From positions 4,712,001-4,776,000 of the forward strand of contig JAULSU010000004.1 of assembly GCA_030512335.1 (NCBI GenBank): a stretch of DNA of 64,000 nucleotides, in the 5' to 3' direction. This document shows positions 44,201-55,631 of this stretch, piece by piece (within the stretch, counting starts at the first letter, position 1; every line of letters begins with the position of its first letter). The notes under the pieces were generated by a model that saw only the letters and a list, made by a program, of their open reading frames with translations, had not been told where the DNA came from and searched no databases. A program made the translations under genes and the position numbers. The stretch comes from Immersiella caudata (Eukaryota; Ascomycota; Sordariomycetes; Sordariales; Lasiosphaeriaceae).

Positions 44201-46289
44201 GGCAACACAGTTGCAGAGCGACTCATCAAATTCGCCCTTCAGCACTCGCAAGACTTCAGCACTGCGTCCCTTTATAGCGCTAAAGTCCTCAGCAGTCTCC
44301 TTCAAGCACTGGTCGAAACGCACGGAGTGCCAACGCGACTGGATGAGTGGCTGGCCAAGCTTGGAGTCGTGAAAGTTTCCACGAAGACGACTTTCGCCGC
44401 CATCGCCGTTCTCGTGGGATTCGGCGAGGCCCTGGGTTCTTCCGAAACCGTCAAGACCCTGTCCAACCGCGTTGTGAGTGAAATGATCGGTGCCATGCCT
44501 GGGCTCGAGAGGACGTTGTACTCCATTGTGCTCCTCAACGTCTGTCTCTCGGTCTACAACGCTGGGGAGGCCCCAGTGGATGCCCGCAAGCAGACTCTGG
44601 CTCTTAAGCAGATTACATCGTGGACGGATACTCCCGATGAAATGAGCGACAGTCTTGCTGCAGAGGCGTGCAAGGGGATCCTGCGCGTGCTCCCAAGCGT
44701 TCAAGGCGTGTATGGTCCATATTGGGAACAGGCAATTGGATTCTGCATCAAGCTTTGGACGGAGAGGGAAGTGCCAGCCCATCCCACTACCCGGCTACCA
44801 TACGTCCATGCCTCCTTGAAACTGATCGCGGCTCTTGTGGAAGCCCCGGAAGATGCCAGTGACGATCTTACAGAGGCAGTTGCTCAACGTTCGCAAGACA
44901 TATCAAAAGGCCTGATCGAGCTTCTCAAAGCACCTAGAGAAGCTACCCAGCCGAGTCTAATCGTCGATACCATTCTGTGCAGGATGCTGGAGAGAATTCC
45001 GCTGGGACATATTGGCGATTTGGAAGCTCTCTATGGTCTGGTTGCAGCAGATTCGCGGGAGATCCAAACCGCAGCATTCGGCCTTCTCCACCGTGCTCTG
45101 CCCGCGGTGCAAGAGCAGCTTTCTGTCGACATCCTCCTCGAAAAGAAGGGTAAGTCAACCCCTCATATGAATGAATGGCTGGGCAAACTAACAGGCGCTC
45201 AGATGCCTCACTTCCGGACGAGCTGCTGTCCTTGCTCTTGGATGCACCAACGCTAGAAATGTACCCCGAAGAAGTCCTCGATCAGTTTCCACCCGCTGTC
45301 CGCTCATACCTTCTTGCTTGGCACCTCATCTTCGATGCCTACAGCAAGGCATCGTACAAGGTGCAAAATGACTACTCGGAGTCACTCAAAAAGCAAAATT
45401 TTGTCGAGCCATTCTTGAACTTTGTGTTCGATGTGCTGGGCCACTCAGCTGGACATCCGTTGAACTTGGACAAGGAAGGGCTCACACCAGACTTCATCCG
45501 GTCCTACGATATCAAGCTGGCCAATAACGAGACTGGCGAACGCAACATGGATTGGCTGTTGATCCATCTCTTGTTCCTAACGCTCAAGTACATCCCAGGC
45601 CTGTTCAGGATGTGGTTTCTCGATTGCCGCTCCAAGCAGACGAAGGTTGCGCTCCAGCCGTGGCTGGAAAAGTACTTTTCACCACTCATCATCTCGGATG
45701 TGCTCGACGCAGTCGTTGAGTGGGCCGAGAAGCAGGAAGAGCCAGTCGAGGATGAAAAGGAGCTGCAAGTGAAAGTGAGCAGAGCAGCGCGCGAGGTTAC
45801 GGCGGGATACGAAATCGACGAAGATCAGGCCTCGATTGTGATTCGTATTCCTCCAGCCTTTCCTCTCGCCACGTGCGAGGTGGCAAGCATCAAGCGCGTT
45901 GCTGTGGGTGAAGAGAAGTGGAAAAATTGGCTCCTAGCCACGCAGGGTGTCATCAGGTTCCAAGTGAGTGATATTCGAAGCTCAATTTACTGAATGCATG
46001 CAGAACTAACGTGGCGGGCGCGTAGAACGGAGGTATCATTGATGGCCTCAGCACCTTCCGACGGAACATAGTCGGCTCGCTGAAGGGTCAAACGGAATGC
46101 GCCATCTGCTATTCGATTGTCGCCTCGGACAAGATGCTGCCGGACAAGGAGTGCGGCACGTGCCATCACTCTTATCACCGTATTTGCTTGTACAAGTGGT
46201 TCCAGAACAGCGGTCGCAACTCTTGCCCGCTGTGTCGGAACCCGATCGACTATCTTGGCATGGATACGAAGCGCAACTGGAAGACATGA
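41250..46289 (+). CDS. LTN1: Listerin E3 ubiquitin ligase (LTN1/RKR1)
   Basis: Ribosome-associated RING E3 that ubiquitinates nascent chains on stalled 60S subunits in ribosome quality control. Five exons: 41250-41501, 41556-43636, 43690-45149, 45203-45963, 46026-46289, giving 1605 aa, the usual length. The N-terminal domain contains VPFKNLLKKDSITKAKALDE and VSIDNSRTVRELSHTLLLEL, diagnostic of listerins. A long HEAT/ARM-like helical middle follows. The C-terminal RING has CAICYSIV, CGTCHHSYHRICLYKWF and SCPLCRNPI, preceded by the RWD-like region. Introns are 54, 53, 53 and 62 nt, and each restores phase. Intron 1 (41502-41555) is a multiple of three without stops, so an unspliced model would add 18 spurious residues. 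It is complete with no defects. Confidence 0.97.
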
Positions 46290-46703
46290 GTCGAAAAAGC
46301 AGCATTGGCGACAGACATCAGAGTATTGCTCACCATTGGACGGAACTGGGCGATTCATAGATTTAGATTCCGATTTAACAGAGTATTCTTTTGATGTTCT
46401 GTGACATAGCAAATCTGAAACCTATACCAGTGATACGATCCTCGGCGGCTCTCGGAGTTGCTGTCAGGCCGAAATATAGTCCCGAGTAAGTTCACAACCC
46501 GGCCCGAAAGTGTTGATGCCTGCGCAGCAAGATTGGAGTCGATACCCACCTGTAGCAGACAGAGCGATTTACAATTCACCCGCAAGGTTTGGCTGTGGAG
46601 ACTCGCGTTCTCATCCAATACAAGCCTACCCATCATTTAAAGGTAGAGTGCATCTCTCTCATTGTCGTTTCAAGCTTGAGAACACGCACCACCAAGCTCG
46701 AAC
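46290..46703. other. Intergenic region
   Basis: Contains the LTN1 3' end and the leader of the DUF3669 pseudogene. No gene is seen. Confidence 0.5.
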
Positions 46704-47813
46704 ATGGCTTCCACCACTAAGACCTCCCCTTGGGGAATCCTGCATCAGCTTCTCTCTCTCCGTAAATCGAAATCGCTATCCCCTCCAAACGACGAAAGCG
46801 ATATCCCCCTTTGGAACACAACCGCCTTCCGCAAAATCGGCTTTGGACAATGCGGTCTCGTCTTCACCGTACCCGAGGCACCTAACGGCGTGGTCAAAGC
46901 CGCCCGCCCCTTCTTCAACGATCCGCTCGAAACTGATTTCATCGCACACACCCGCCCCGCCGCCATCATCGCTAACCGTCCCCCACCATCAAACCCAAAC
47001 TCACTCCGCGTCGCCATCCCTTCCGTCTGCAACTTCCATTTCCCTTCCTCCCCTTCTGGACACCACATCGCGTCTCCTCCTTCCCACCCGCCGTCGCTTT
47101 TACCGGGTTCCCGCTCCCGTCCGCAGGACTAGTAACGGGGTACATCCCGTCTCTTCCTTCCAAAGCTAGGGATGCTCTTATATCATTGTACTGTCCCGAG
47201 GAGAAACAGGAATGCTGTCAGGGCAAACGAGACATATGCCAATTGTCTGGTGAGAATTTACCTCAGTAGGAAAAGAAAAGAGGGGGCGCCGAAGCCGGCG
47301 AATTTTGCGCTGAGGAATTACAATCTCTGTTTGGGTCAGATGGTTGAACTGGGGTTGCCGGTGATGGGGTATGCTGAGGCGATGGGGGAGACGCTGGCGG
47401 AGATGCATTATGGGTGGGGATGGATGCGTTTGGTGTTGAGTTTGTGTTTCGATGGTTTGCTCCAGGGGATGATTTTCATGGAAAGGAAGGAGGTTTGAAT
47501 GGTGCAAATATTTGGGTGATGGATTTTAATCTGTGTTCGCTCTGGGAGTGGGAGGTTGTGGTGAGGGGGGGATTGGAAATGGTGGCGGTGGAGCAGATGG
47601 TGCATGCTTTTTTTTTAGGAATGATCCTTATTATCCTAGGCCGAAGGAGGGGGAGCGGGGGCGGAGGGGGAGATGTAGAAGGTATTTGGGGGATCATATG
47701 AGAGGAGGGCGAGGGAGTTGTTGGAGGTAATGTGGATTAAGAGTCTCGAGGAAGTGCTAGGGATGTTTTTAGGGGCTGTGAGAAGAGGCAAAAGGAGCTG
47801 CCCGAAGGAGTAG
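46704..47813 (+). pseudogene. DUF3669-family gene with about five frameshifts
   Basis: DUF3669 proteins are fungal accessory proteins of unknown role, often in expanded families. The family signature can be read end to end only by switching frames. The frames are FRKIGFGQCGLVFTVPEAPN (frame 1, from ATG 46704), YIPSLPSKARDALISLYCPE (frame 2, about 47050-47200), ANCLVRIYLSRKRK and FALRNYNLCLGQMVEL (frame 3, about 47220-47400), DAFGVEFVFRWF and IWVMDFNLCSLW (frame 4, about 47415-47610), FRNDPYYPRP (frame 5, about 47615-47690) and RARELLEVMWIKSLEEVLG to a TAG at 47811 (frame 6). The changes near 47405 and 47615 fall in or next to homopolymer-like runs (GGGG, T8). Conserved residues abut at the shifts, so introns are not an explanation. 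It is non-functional unless the consensus is wrong. Confidence 0.82.
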
Positions 47814-47907
47814 ACAAATTTTCTACGGATCCAGTGTAAATCACGGAGGAGGGCACTCGAAGAGGTCGCAAGATTGAAATACGTATCCAACCACTCTTAA
47901 ACAAAAC

Positions 47908-48811
47908 CTACCAAGGCTGCACCCCCTCCCTCCGAATCGCCTTCCCATGATCCCCATCCCTCTTCCCATCCACGACATCCTTGATAAAAATGCCTCCCAA
48001 AGACGCATCCCCCGCCCCCATCTTCTTCAAGAGCTCAATATTACCCCCCAAATTCGTCGCCAAGAACCCCGGACTCAAACTCCACACCTTCACGCCATCC
48101 CCCTCGAGCGCATACTTCCAGCCTAGCATCAACATGTTCAACGCCGCCTTGCTGCACGGGTACCCAATCGGCAGCGTGAATCCCTCCTTTGGCCAGCCCT
48201 TCGGAACGGAGTGGTCGAGGCTGGTAGGAAAGAATTTAGTTTCGGCGCTGGTGAGGCTGGAGAGGCCGGAGGTGATGAAGAGGAGGCGGGGGGTGAGGGT
48301 TGATTTGAGGAGGAGAGGCACGAAAGTGTGAGTGAGGACGTGGGTCCCTGCGACGTTGACGTCGTAGGCTAGGTTCATGGAGTTGCGGAGGGTGTTTGAG
48401 GTGTTGCCGAGCCAGTTGTCGAATTGGCCGCCTGTAGCTTATCAGCCCCCTTTTCTCGCACAGTGTTTTCTTCTACTTTGTTTTTGCCGCTTCAAGCAGG
48501 GAGAGGGAGAACCTACCGGCGTTGTTGACAAGGGCGTCGATGTGATCGTGCTTGGAGCTCACCTTCTTGAAGGCAGTCTGGATGGACTCATCACTGATGA
48601 GGTCGACTTGAACCAACTCGATGGTGGTGGCGCTGTTAGGGAACTCGGACTCGACTTGTTGGATGGCTTGCTCTCCCTTTTCAACTGAGCGGCTGCCGAA
48701 GAGAATATGATATGGATCAGCTGAGCCGAGGAAGGCTTTCACAGCCTCTAGGCCAATCCCAGAATTGGCTCCTGTGATGAAGACAATCGGTCGTGCGGTT
48801 GGTATTGACAT
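47908..48811 (-). CDS. Short-chain dehydrogenase/reductase (classical SDR)
   Basis: NAD(P)-dependent oxidoreductase with a Rossmann fold, 272 aa from two exons: 48811-48517 and 48431-47908. The intron is 85 nt (48432-48516) with a GTAGGT donor. Coenzyme motif TGANSGIG is at residues about 14-21, and ALVNNAG completes after splicing as NNAGGQFDNW. The catalytic Ser lies in LLFITSGLSS and the Tyr/Lys pair in GYPCSKAALN (Y-x3-K). SPGFLATNLGG matches the usual C-terminal part. The frame stays open far upstream of the ATG, but that part has no family similarity and is probably leader. The substrate is unknown. Codons near the 3' end are G-biased. Confidence 0.9.
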
Positions 48812-50691
48812 CTTGATCTTTTTTATCTTTTTTTTTTGGATTGGCTGGAGCTCAACTGGCAACTTGAATTGTTGGTAACGGAGATTTGCGCAATGTTCAG
48901 AAGACGAGAAGTGAGCGATGTTAGGTATTGAATTGGAGGCGTGGCTTCTACTCTTTAAATATCTTGTCTCTGGCCTCCGAAGACTGTCATTCATGCTCTC
49001 ATGCTGTCGTGCTGTCATGCTGTCGTTCTCGGCTCGGCGCGGATATAGCAGACTGATGCCATCAATCAGTCCTGATGACATCGGCACCGGCTTTAAAAAC
49101 CACCCGAGCCGCTGCTTGTGACGCCTTGCGCGAGACGCGTTGCAAGTTATACTTCTCGTGAATGCGAAATTCCACTGGAATTTCTGCATTGTGCCGTTCC
49201 TCCTTGTGAGTTGGATTCGGTCCGCGCATCTGGACAACGGCGGAAGAATTGCTGGTTGGTCCACGTCTGGCGTAGGATTCACCGCTGTTGATTTCGGAAA
49301 TCGGGAAAGTGCCAGACGGGGTCTCGTTGTCCCGCAGTGGAGCAACTCCCTTGTCAAGCCGGGTTTCTGGGTTGCGACTTCCAGTCGGGGCTCGGGCAAG
49401 TTGCCAAGACCCCCGCCCCCAGCACCGCTACATCGCCCCTGCCGCTTGCACCGGCGTTGATACCCTTTCCGCTCAACCCACGGACTGGCTTCGCTTTTGA
49501 CCCTTCGTCGATATCCTTCCTGCATCCTTTCATCCGAGGCCACGCTCGAGCCACGCCGCCGACATGCACCAGCCTAGGCCCAGCCCGGAAGGCCAATCCA
49601 CCCACGTCACGGTTCTGGGCACGTAATCGGGGGTCGATCGCGCTGCGCTGTAGCGCGCTAGCGGCCATGGCACATGGTTTCAAGCCCACAACCGTTTATC
49701 CGCCACCTGTCGCAAAGCTTCATCAGCGACGTCGAACACACGCAGTGACACACCGAGCTGTCGTGCATTCTTGCGCTGGGCTGTGGTCCTCCTCCGCCTC
49801 AGCGTGTCCCCGACGCCCGCCAAGAACCGCGATGTGACGCCAAGACCAGGTTGACCTGTCTCTTGTTTGCTCTGGTTGGGTCGGTGACACTCTGTATCAC
49901 GACCAACCGCAGGTGCTACCGTCCTTCCCAGCGTTCTGGAGATTGGCTCGCTGATCGTCGGTAACTGTGAGTGCAAGAAGGGAACCAGCTCGCCGAGCCC
50001 ACCAACATCCAGCGTAAACAGACACCGAACGAAGCCAGCCTGAGGAGATCGTCACTTTCAAGGCACGTTGCGGAACGTAAATCACTGCACGGTTCGCTGG
50101 TTGCAGAGGTTTTGGTCTGTGGCACGACGGAATCCCGCCTTTCGCTGCATAATTCCGCCGAGTACGAGCGCCCCCGGAACTCACGGAGCGGCTCCCGAGC
50201 TGCAAGACGATTGCTAGACGTGATTCAGATGGCTAGATTTCTTCAACTCTTCCCTGTCGCCATGCTCTTGGCTCTTGGCCCTCCGCATTTTTATGCGACT
50301 ATAACGACCGCCAAGCTTATATCAGATCCCTCTGCTGAGCTCTGATGCAGCCGTTGGCACGTGGCAATGATACCCAGACCCAGGTCCTGGTGTGCTCCCA
50401 CGCTCCCACCCTTCACGTCATCTTATATTCTTCGAGGAGCATTTCCGCCCAATTTTCCTAACAATCTCCGCCCTCTGCCCCCCCTCCCTCCCCCATTTTC
50501 GTCTCCATTTCTTGATCCGCACAAAAACAACTTTATCGCGACTTCTCTAACGCCCTTGAGAGGACAAGGACACCCACTGGCTGACGTTTCAGAGGGATGG
50601 CTTGATTAGAAGGCATTACAATTGGTGTCATACCCAGCAAGATTCTCTCCAACGATATCAGGAACCCGAGATACGAGGAAGGGGAGCGACA
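48812..50691. other. Divergent intergenic region of 1.9 kb
   Basis: Shared upstream region of the SDR gene and the triple zinc-module gene. Chance open frames are present on both strands. A 732-nt open frame continuing the SDR frame upstream (to 49543) shows no recognisable protein. No RNA gene was identified. Confidence 0.5.
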
Positions 50692-51130
50692 ATGGGACAG
50701 AAGCTATCTCTTCAGGTAGGATGCTTTCTTGGCCCCGCTGTCTGGCTTCCAGACTGACCACTATCAGCCTCGACATGAGGTGTTCTTCTGCCCGCAAACT
50801 GGCGAAGCGGTTGAGAATCCTCTCGGCGTCTGCACGCACTGTCAAGCCGCCCACGACATCATATGGCAGTGCGTTTATGTCTGCCCCAACACGGGCTACC
50901 GAATAGAGACCATGCGTCCGCCGCGGCCCGACAGAGAGTGCGTATCGTGCTTTCAAGTTCACCAACCCTTCAGCAAGCGGGTTTACATCTGCCCAGTGAC
51001 GGGAGCTCAGATAACGCACCCCAAGGAGACTGGAGGAAAGTGTTCGAAGTGCAGCCGCTCACACGAGGACAATTCGACGCCGATGGGAAGTCGCGTGTCC
51101 GTCGGTGGTCCCGTGCCCGTCCGCCGCTGA
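50692..51130 (+). CDS. Small protein with three CPxTG...CxxCxxxH zinc modules and a myristoylation-type N-terminus
   Basis: A 24-nt first exon (50692-50715) encodes MGQKLSLQ. After a 52-nt intron (50716-50767, GTAGGA...CTGACCACTATCAG) the second exon runs 50768-51130, total 128 aa. MGxxxS fits an N-myristoylation signal. The body is three consecutive units, each with C-P-x-T-G, then 9-14 residues, then C-x2-C-x3-H. The potential ligands are C16/C30/C33/H37, C47/C66/C69/H73 and C83/C100/C103/H107. Each unit starts with an aromatic or hydrophobic pair before CP (FFCP, YVCP, YICP). The regular spacing suggests three zinc-binding modules from internal duplication. The tail is short and basic. I do not recognise a named family. 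Membrane tethering and metal binding are inferences. Confidence 0.72.
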
Positions 51131-52402
51131 GGGAACGTTAAGGGCTGGCGCAAGGTCGACGAAACGAGCTAGGAAATTCAGAGCCGGGATGCCGACTGCT
51201 CTCTGGCATGAAGTTGTCGTCTGGTGCTTCAATGATGCGGAATCTCAGTGCTAATAAGCACCGAGATGGCGGCCGACAGGATGCCGCACCTCTTCGGACA
51301 GCCCATTGGCGGATTGCGATCCTCCGAATGTCACGGCGCCGCTATTTCAAGAAGTCAAGACGATCTGGTAGCGACGAAAAGCTGCATGCATCCATACCTA
51401 TCTGTGGATAGATACCCAGAGCGCGGAGTTCAAGGGGACAATGTCATTTCTGACCCGGTACTTTCTTTGTCGAATATTCTACTCTTCACCGATCTTGAGG
51501 CACACCGGTAGTGGGTCATGCCTAAAATTCATTCAAATTTCAATGACAACTGACTCAAGAGAGTTGAGCCCCTGAAGGATGCGAAGTCTAGAGCGCCTCT
51601 GTCCCGTCTTTCTAGTGCGATCTCGCTGCCCTTCCCTACACAAACATGCAAACCAAGACATTGCGACGTTTCATTCGGAGAATTCGTCGAATTGGCAGAG
51701 AGGAACGTCCCGTATACTTGTGGATTGTAATATAGGAGCTGAGGAGGCTAGGACGAGAGCTGGTGGAGGGAGTTTTCTTCTGGCGAATTAGCCTATGGAA
51801 CCCAACACACGCGGATCAACCAAAGCAAGGAAACAAGCGACTCAGCAGTTGACTCCAAATTGGCCTACGCGGGGCTACTTTACCCAAATTTGCATCCGGC
51901 ACCCAGCTCCGCAGATGGCCCTACCCGCGAGGAGAACCAATATCGACCCCTAATTTTATCCAGCTCCCCTCCATCGCCAACGCAGATCCGTTGCAGCGGC
52001 TCTCACGACGGAGACGCTTAGATGCAGCCCAGGCCGAAAAGACTGCACTCGAGGTCACTCGAGATCCCTAGCCCTCCAAGCTGAAGGTTAGACAGGCGAT
52101 CAGATGGTGTGCTGCACGCATTTTGCAGGTGGCTCCCGTTCCAAGTCCCGGCGCGGATGCGGCATCCCGGCGGCGACAGCCGGGATTACGAGTCCTTTGA
52201 TGGCGTAACACATCCCTACTGCCAGCAAAACCGGCTGGTCCCTGCCGAGACTTTCGGGATGATAAATTTCGAGCGGCGCCTATATGTCTTACACGGGATG
52301 TAGAAAGACAAGCTTCGCGGCCCCCCGTACGCCCAGTCTTTGCAAACTCTCCGCTCTCCCCCGGCGCACTCCACAGGCGATTGGGAACGTCGACTCGTCG
52401 CC
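51131..52402. other. Intergenic region of 1.3 kb
   Basis: No gene recognised. Short frames occur on both strands. The 3' end is the promoter of the LysM gene. Confidence 0.5.
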
Positions 52403-54667
52403 ATGGTCTCGACAATGCTGCTCAGAGGCCTCGTGGCTCTGGCGTTGAGTTCGGGCGTTCAGTCCCAGATCTCGGTCTCCCAATGCACGCAGACAATTAC
52501 GGCGAGAGCGGGAGACACGTGCGCCTCCCTCGCTGAGCTGGCTGGTATCTCTGTAACGCAGTTCCTCAGGTCGAACCCATTGGTAACCAGCTGCTCGGCT
52601 CTCATCGGGGGTGCTGTCTACTGCAAGGAGGGAATAGCACCCGGGCCGCCGACGGTTCCCTCGACGGTCCCGGCTGCCAGCACACGATCTTCGATTCTGG
52701 CCGCTCCAGAGCCCACGGGACCGCTCACAGTCAGTCAGGACGGAACCTGCGGTGGGAGCATCACTTGCGCTGGTTCCCGTTATGGCCTTTGCTGTTCCGC
52801 TCATGGCTTTTGCGGAACTTCGGCCGACTACTGCGGCGAGGGATGTCAAGTCGGTCTTGGGGAGTGCAGTGGTGCTTCTTCGCCGGTCGTGTCGGAGGAA
52901 CCCGTCGAGCCCGGCGAGCAACCAACTGGTGCTGTTCCAGGGGTTCCAGGCATCGCTACTTCGACCGTCACGATAACGGCCACCATTTTTGTCACAAACA
53001 CTGTGGCTGAGACTACTGGAACCACAACCTCCACCGCCGTGGTCACTACGACAAGCTTGGCGTACGGCAGCACGACCAGTACCTTTGTGCAATCGACCAC
53101 GGCGACAGCCACCACGACACAAACCATCCGGGCCACAGTTGTTGTAACGAGTACGGTTTTGTTGACTAGCACTGTGACGACGAATTCGACTTTGACGCAG
53201 ACAGCCAGGGTGACAGCCACGGCAACGAGCACTCAGATTGAATCAACCACGGAGACAAGCGTTGCTATCTCTACTACAACATCCACGGCCCATAGGACGT
53301 CACTCACCATTGTGACGAGGACGGTGCTCTCCACGGACACACTCACGACCATTGTCACATCTACTTCAACCCAGGTTGTGAATTCGACTTCATACATCCC
53401 GCTCACTACCGTGATCACTGCAACATCCGTGGTCCCGCTTACGACGGTGGTTACATCGACTTCCGTTGTATTGGCCACGTCAGTTGTCTCAGCGACAGCA
53501 GTTACTACATCGACGAGGGTTGTCACATCGACAGCAGTAGCAAACTCGACAAGAGTCGTAACGTCAACAGCAGTTGTAAACTCGACAGCAGTTGTGACGT
53601 CAACAGCAGTTGTGACATCTACAGCGGTCGCGACATCCACGGCGGTCGCTACATCGACCGCAGTGGTTACGGTCACTTCAGTTCATCAACTTACATCGAC
53701 TGCCCTCACAACGGCGACAGCGCTCACAACAGCAACCGCGCTTACAACGGCGACATCGGTTCGCCAAATCACTTCAACCTTGTTCGTAACGCTCACCACA
53801 ACCCGAGCGGTCACCGTAACCTCGACACTTCCATTCGTCTTTCCCACTTCACAACAGGGGCCGACATTCATCATCGGCACGCCGACGGTTCCTGGTGGAG
53901 GTGGAGGTGGCTTCTTCACTACTCTGACTCAGATTCAGGGGCCAGGCGCAACAACGGTTAGGCCGTCACCCGTTTTGCCGGGGGTCCCAAGCAATTGTAA
54001 GTTTAGTAAAACTGCAGCTTTATGTTAGGAGGATGAACCTACCCCCCTCCCTACTACCCTGACCTACACAGGATAGCACCCTTCGTCGAAAACGCCCCAT
54101 CCACCCTCACCTCTCTTTTCCTCTTTTTCCAACCCGACCCACATTGAATCCTTCCTCTTCCGATCCCACATCGAACCATCAATGTCTAACCCCCCCAATC
54201 GCCGCCCCACTACGAACCCAGCCCCTCGCCCCCTTTTCACACTTCTCCCCCACTCTTACTGATCCCACCCTTGAACTCCCCTCTCAGGCAAAGCCTTTGA
54301 CAAGATACTCGAGAGTGACACCTGCCGCACCCTCGCAAATCGCAATGATCTCCTTCTACGAGACTTGTGCGTACCCTGGTCTCACATCATAGCCCTACCC
54401 TTGGACGTTTTACACAACCACCCCCAAGAATGCAACCTTCCCCGCTCCCTGAGCCCTCACAAAGCATCACGGCCTTTCCCCCCTATACTGCATCTGAGAA
54501 TTTGCTAACAACTCTAAACAGTTATCGGCTAAACCCATCGGTGAGCTCATCCCCACTGATTTCGCTTGCTCTGCACTCCCAATTTGGTATCACAATTGCT
54601 AAGCGATCTCTGCAAGATCGACTGCGAGGATCTCTGGACGGGGTACTACGTCTGCACAGCAAACTGA
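52403..54667 (+). CDS. Secreted LysM-CBM18-(Thr/Val repeat)-LysM chitin-binding protein
   Basis: Proposed exons: 52403-53996, 54288-54366, 54522-54540 (19 nt) and 54617-54667, 580 aa. The start (cgccATGg) opens a signal peptide (MVSTMLLRGLVALALSSGVQ). The first LysM reads RAGDTCASLAELAGISVTQF and NPLVTSCSAL. A hevein-type CBM18 domain follows with CGGSITCAGSRYGLCCSAHG and FCG. A long Thr/Ser/Val-rich stretch (residues about 190-500, many VTSTAV units) is probably O-glycosylated. Read unspliced, the frame stops at 54028. Splicing at GTAAGT (53997) leads to a second LysM: CKAFDKILESDTCRTLANRN, then RDFYRLNPS, then IDCEDLWTGYYVCTAN and TGA. Such proteins bind chitin and may shield hyphae or mask chitin from host receptors. 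The intron sizes (291, 155, 76) make the 3' model less certain than the domains. Confidence 0.82.
53470..53770 (+). repeat. Coding short tandem repeats (VTSTAV units)
   Basis: Imperfect 12-24-bp units of the type GT(T/C)-(A/G)C(A/G)-TC(G/T)-AC(A/C/G)-GC(A/G)-GT are repeated many times within the LysM/CBM18 gene. All are multiples of three, so length changes keep the frame. This is typical of wall-associated repeat proteins. Confidence 0.75.
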
Positions 54668-55631
54668 GCCGCACAAGTTCGGAACCCGGAATGCAGCTGA
54701 AGCCCAAAAGAGAATGTCGGTGAAGGAGGAATGTCGTATTGCTGGTGTTGAAATCCAAAGATGAGCGGTTGGGGTCCTAGCGTTGGGGCCTAAGTGGGAC
54801 ATGATTGATAATACCTTGGCCAAGAGAATAGGAGCGTGGCACAAGAGGTCCTTGATAGATTGTAAATACCGATTCGATTCCTCAAGGCTTGTCATTTGAC
54901 AAATACATGTTGCAATTGGAGGACCCGATGGGGCTGAGTCGACACGATGTAGTACAACCAAACGGTGGAACTACTGCTGCCTTACGCCTATTGCCAAGTC
55001 GCTCAGCAACAAGCACATTGGCAACCGCCGCGAATAATTTGTGTTTCAACGTACCCCAAAGGCACAGACTCTCGGCGTCAACCCGTGCCAACTCCGTTTC
55101 GCCGCCCTATCCTCCAGGAACAAAACACCCAACCAAGACCACTATATCCGCTCTTCCCTCGGAGATCCCCCGAGGCAGATTAGCGCGGAGGGCTTGGACT
55201 TCGCAGCGACAAAGACCGGTAGGATCACGGTTCGTGTAACTCGGCGGCCTCTGTAGGATTGGTGAATGGATGCTGCCGACGGCGCAGCATTTTCCCTAGG
55301 TACCCAGAAGAAATGCCGACGAGCCGGCCTCGATCCGGATTTTCAAAGACGATGATTCGAATGGCAACTTGTTGTTGCATTCCATCGCAGGTTCCTTGGG
55401 ATGGGAAGAAGGGGAGAAGAGGGATCGACCTCGCCACGTCGGCACGGCGTGGCGGTGGGTTGAGATGACCGATTATGGTTCCGAGGAGAGACTGAAGGGG
55501 GTTGGGAAAAAGTATAAATAACGAGATGATTCTTCTGCCCTGCGATTTGAATGAAGACCGATATCAACATCGGCAATGAGCCTTCAGTTCCTACCATCTG
55601 CACCAACCCTTATCATCGACAAGTCTTCATC
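54668..55631. other. Intergenic region before the peptide precursor gene
   Basis: No gene recognised. It ends with the promoter of the small secreted protein gene. Confidence 0.5.
55513..55520 (+). promoter_or_regulatory. TATA box of the peptide precursor gene
   Basis: TATAAATA stands 112 nt upstream of the start codon at 55632, a typical distance for a strongly regulated fungal secreted-protein gene with a leader of about 80 nt. Confidence 0.6.

Noticed and set aside
48812..49543. Long in-frame extension upstream of the SDR start
   Set aside because: The SDR fold begins right after the ATG at 48811, the extension has no recognisable domain and includes a poly-Lys stretch from a T-run. It is treated as leader or chance.
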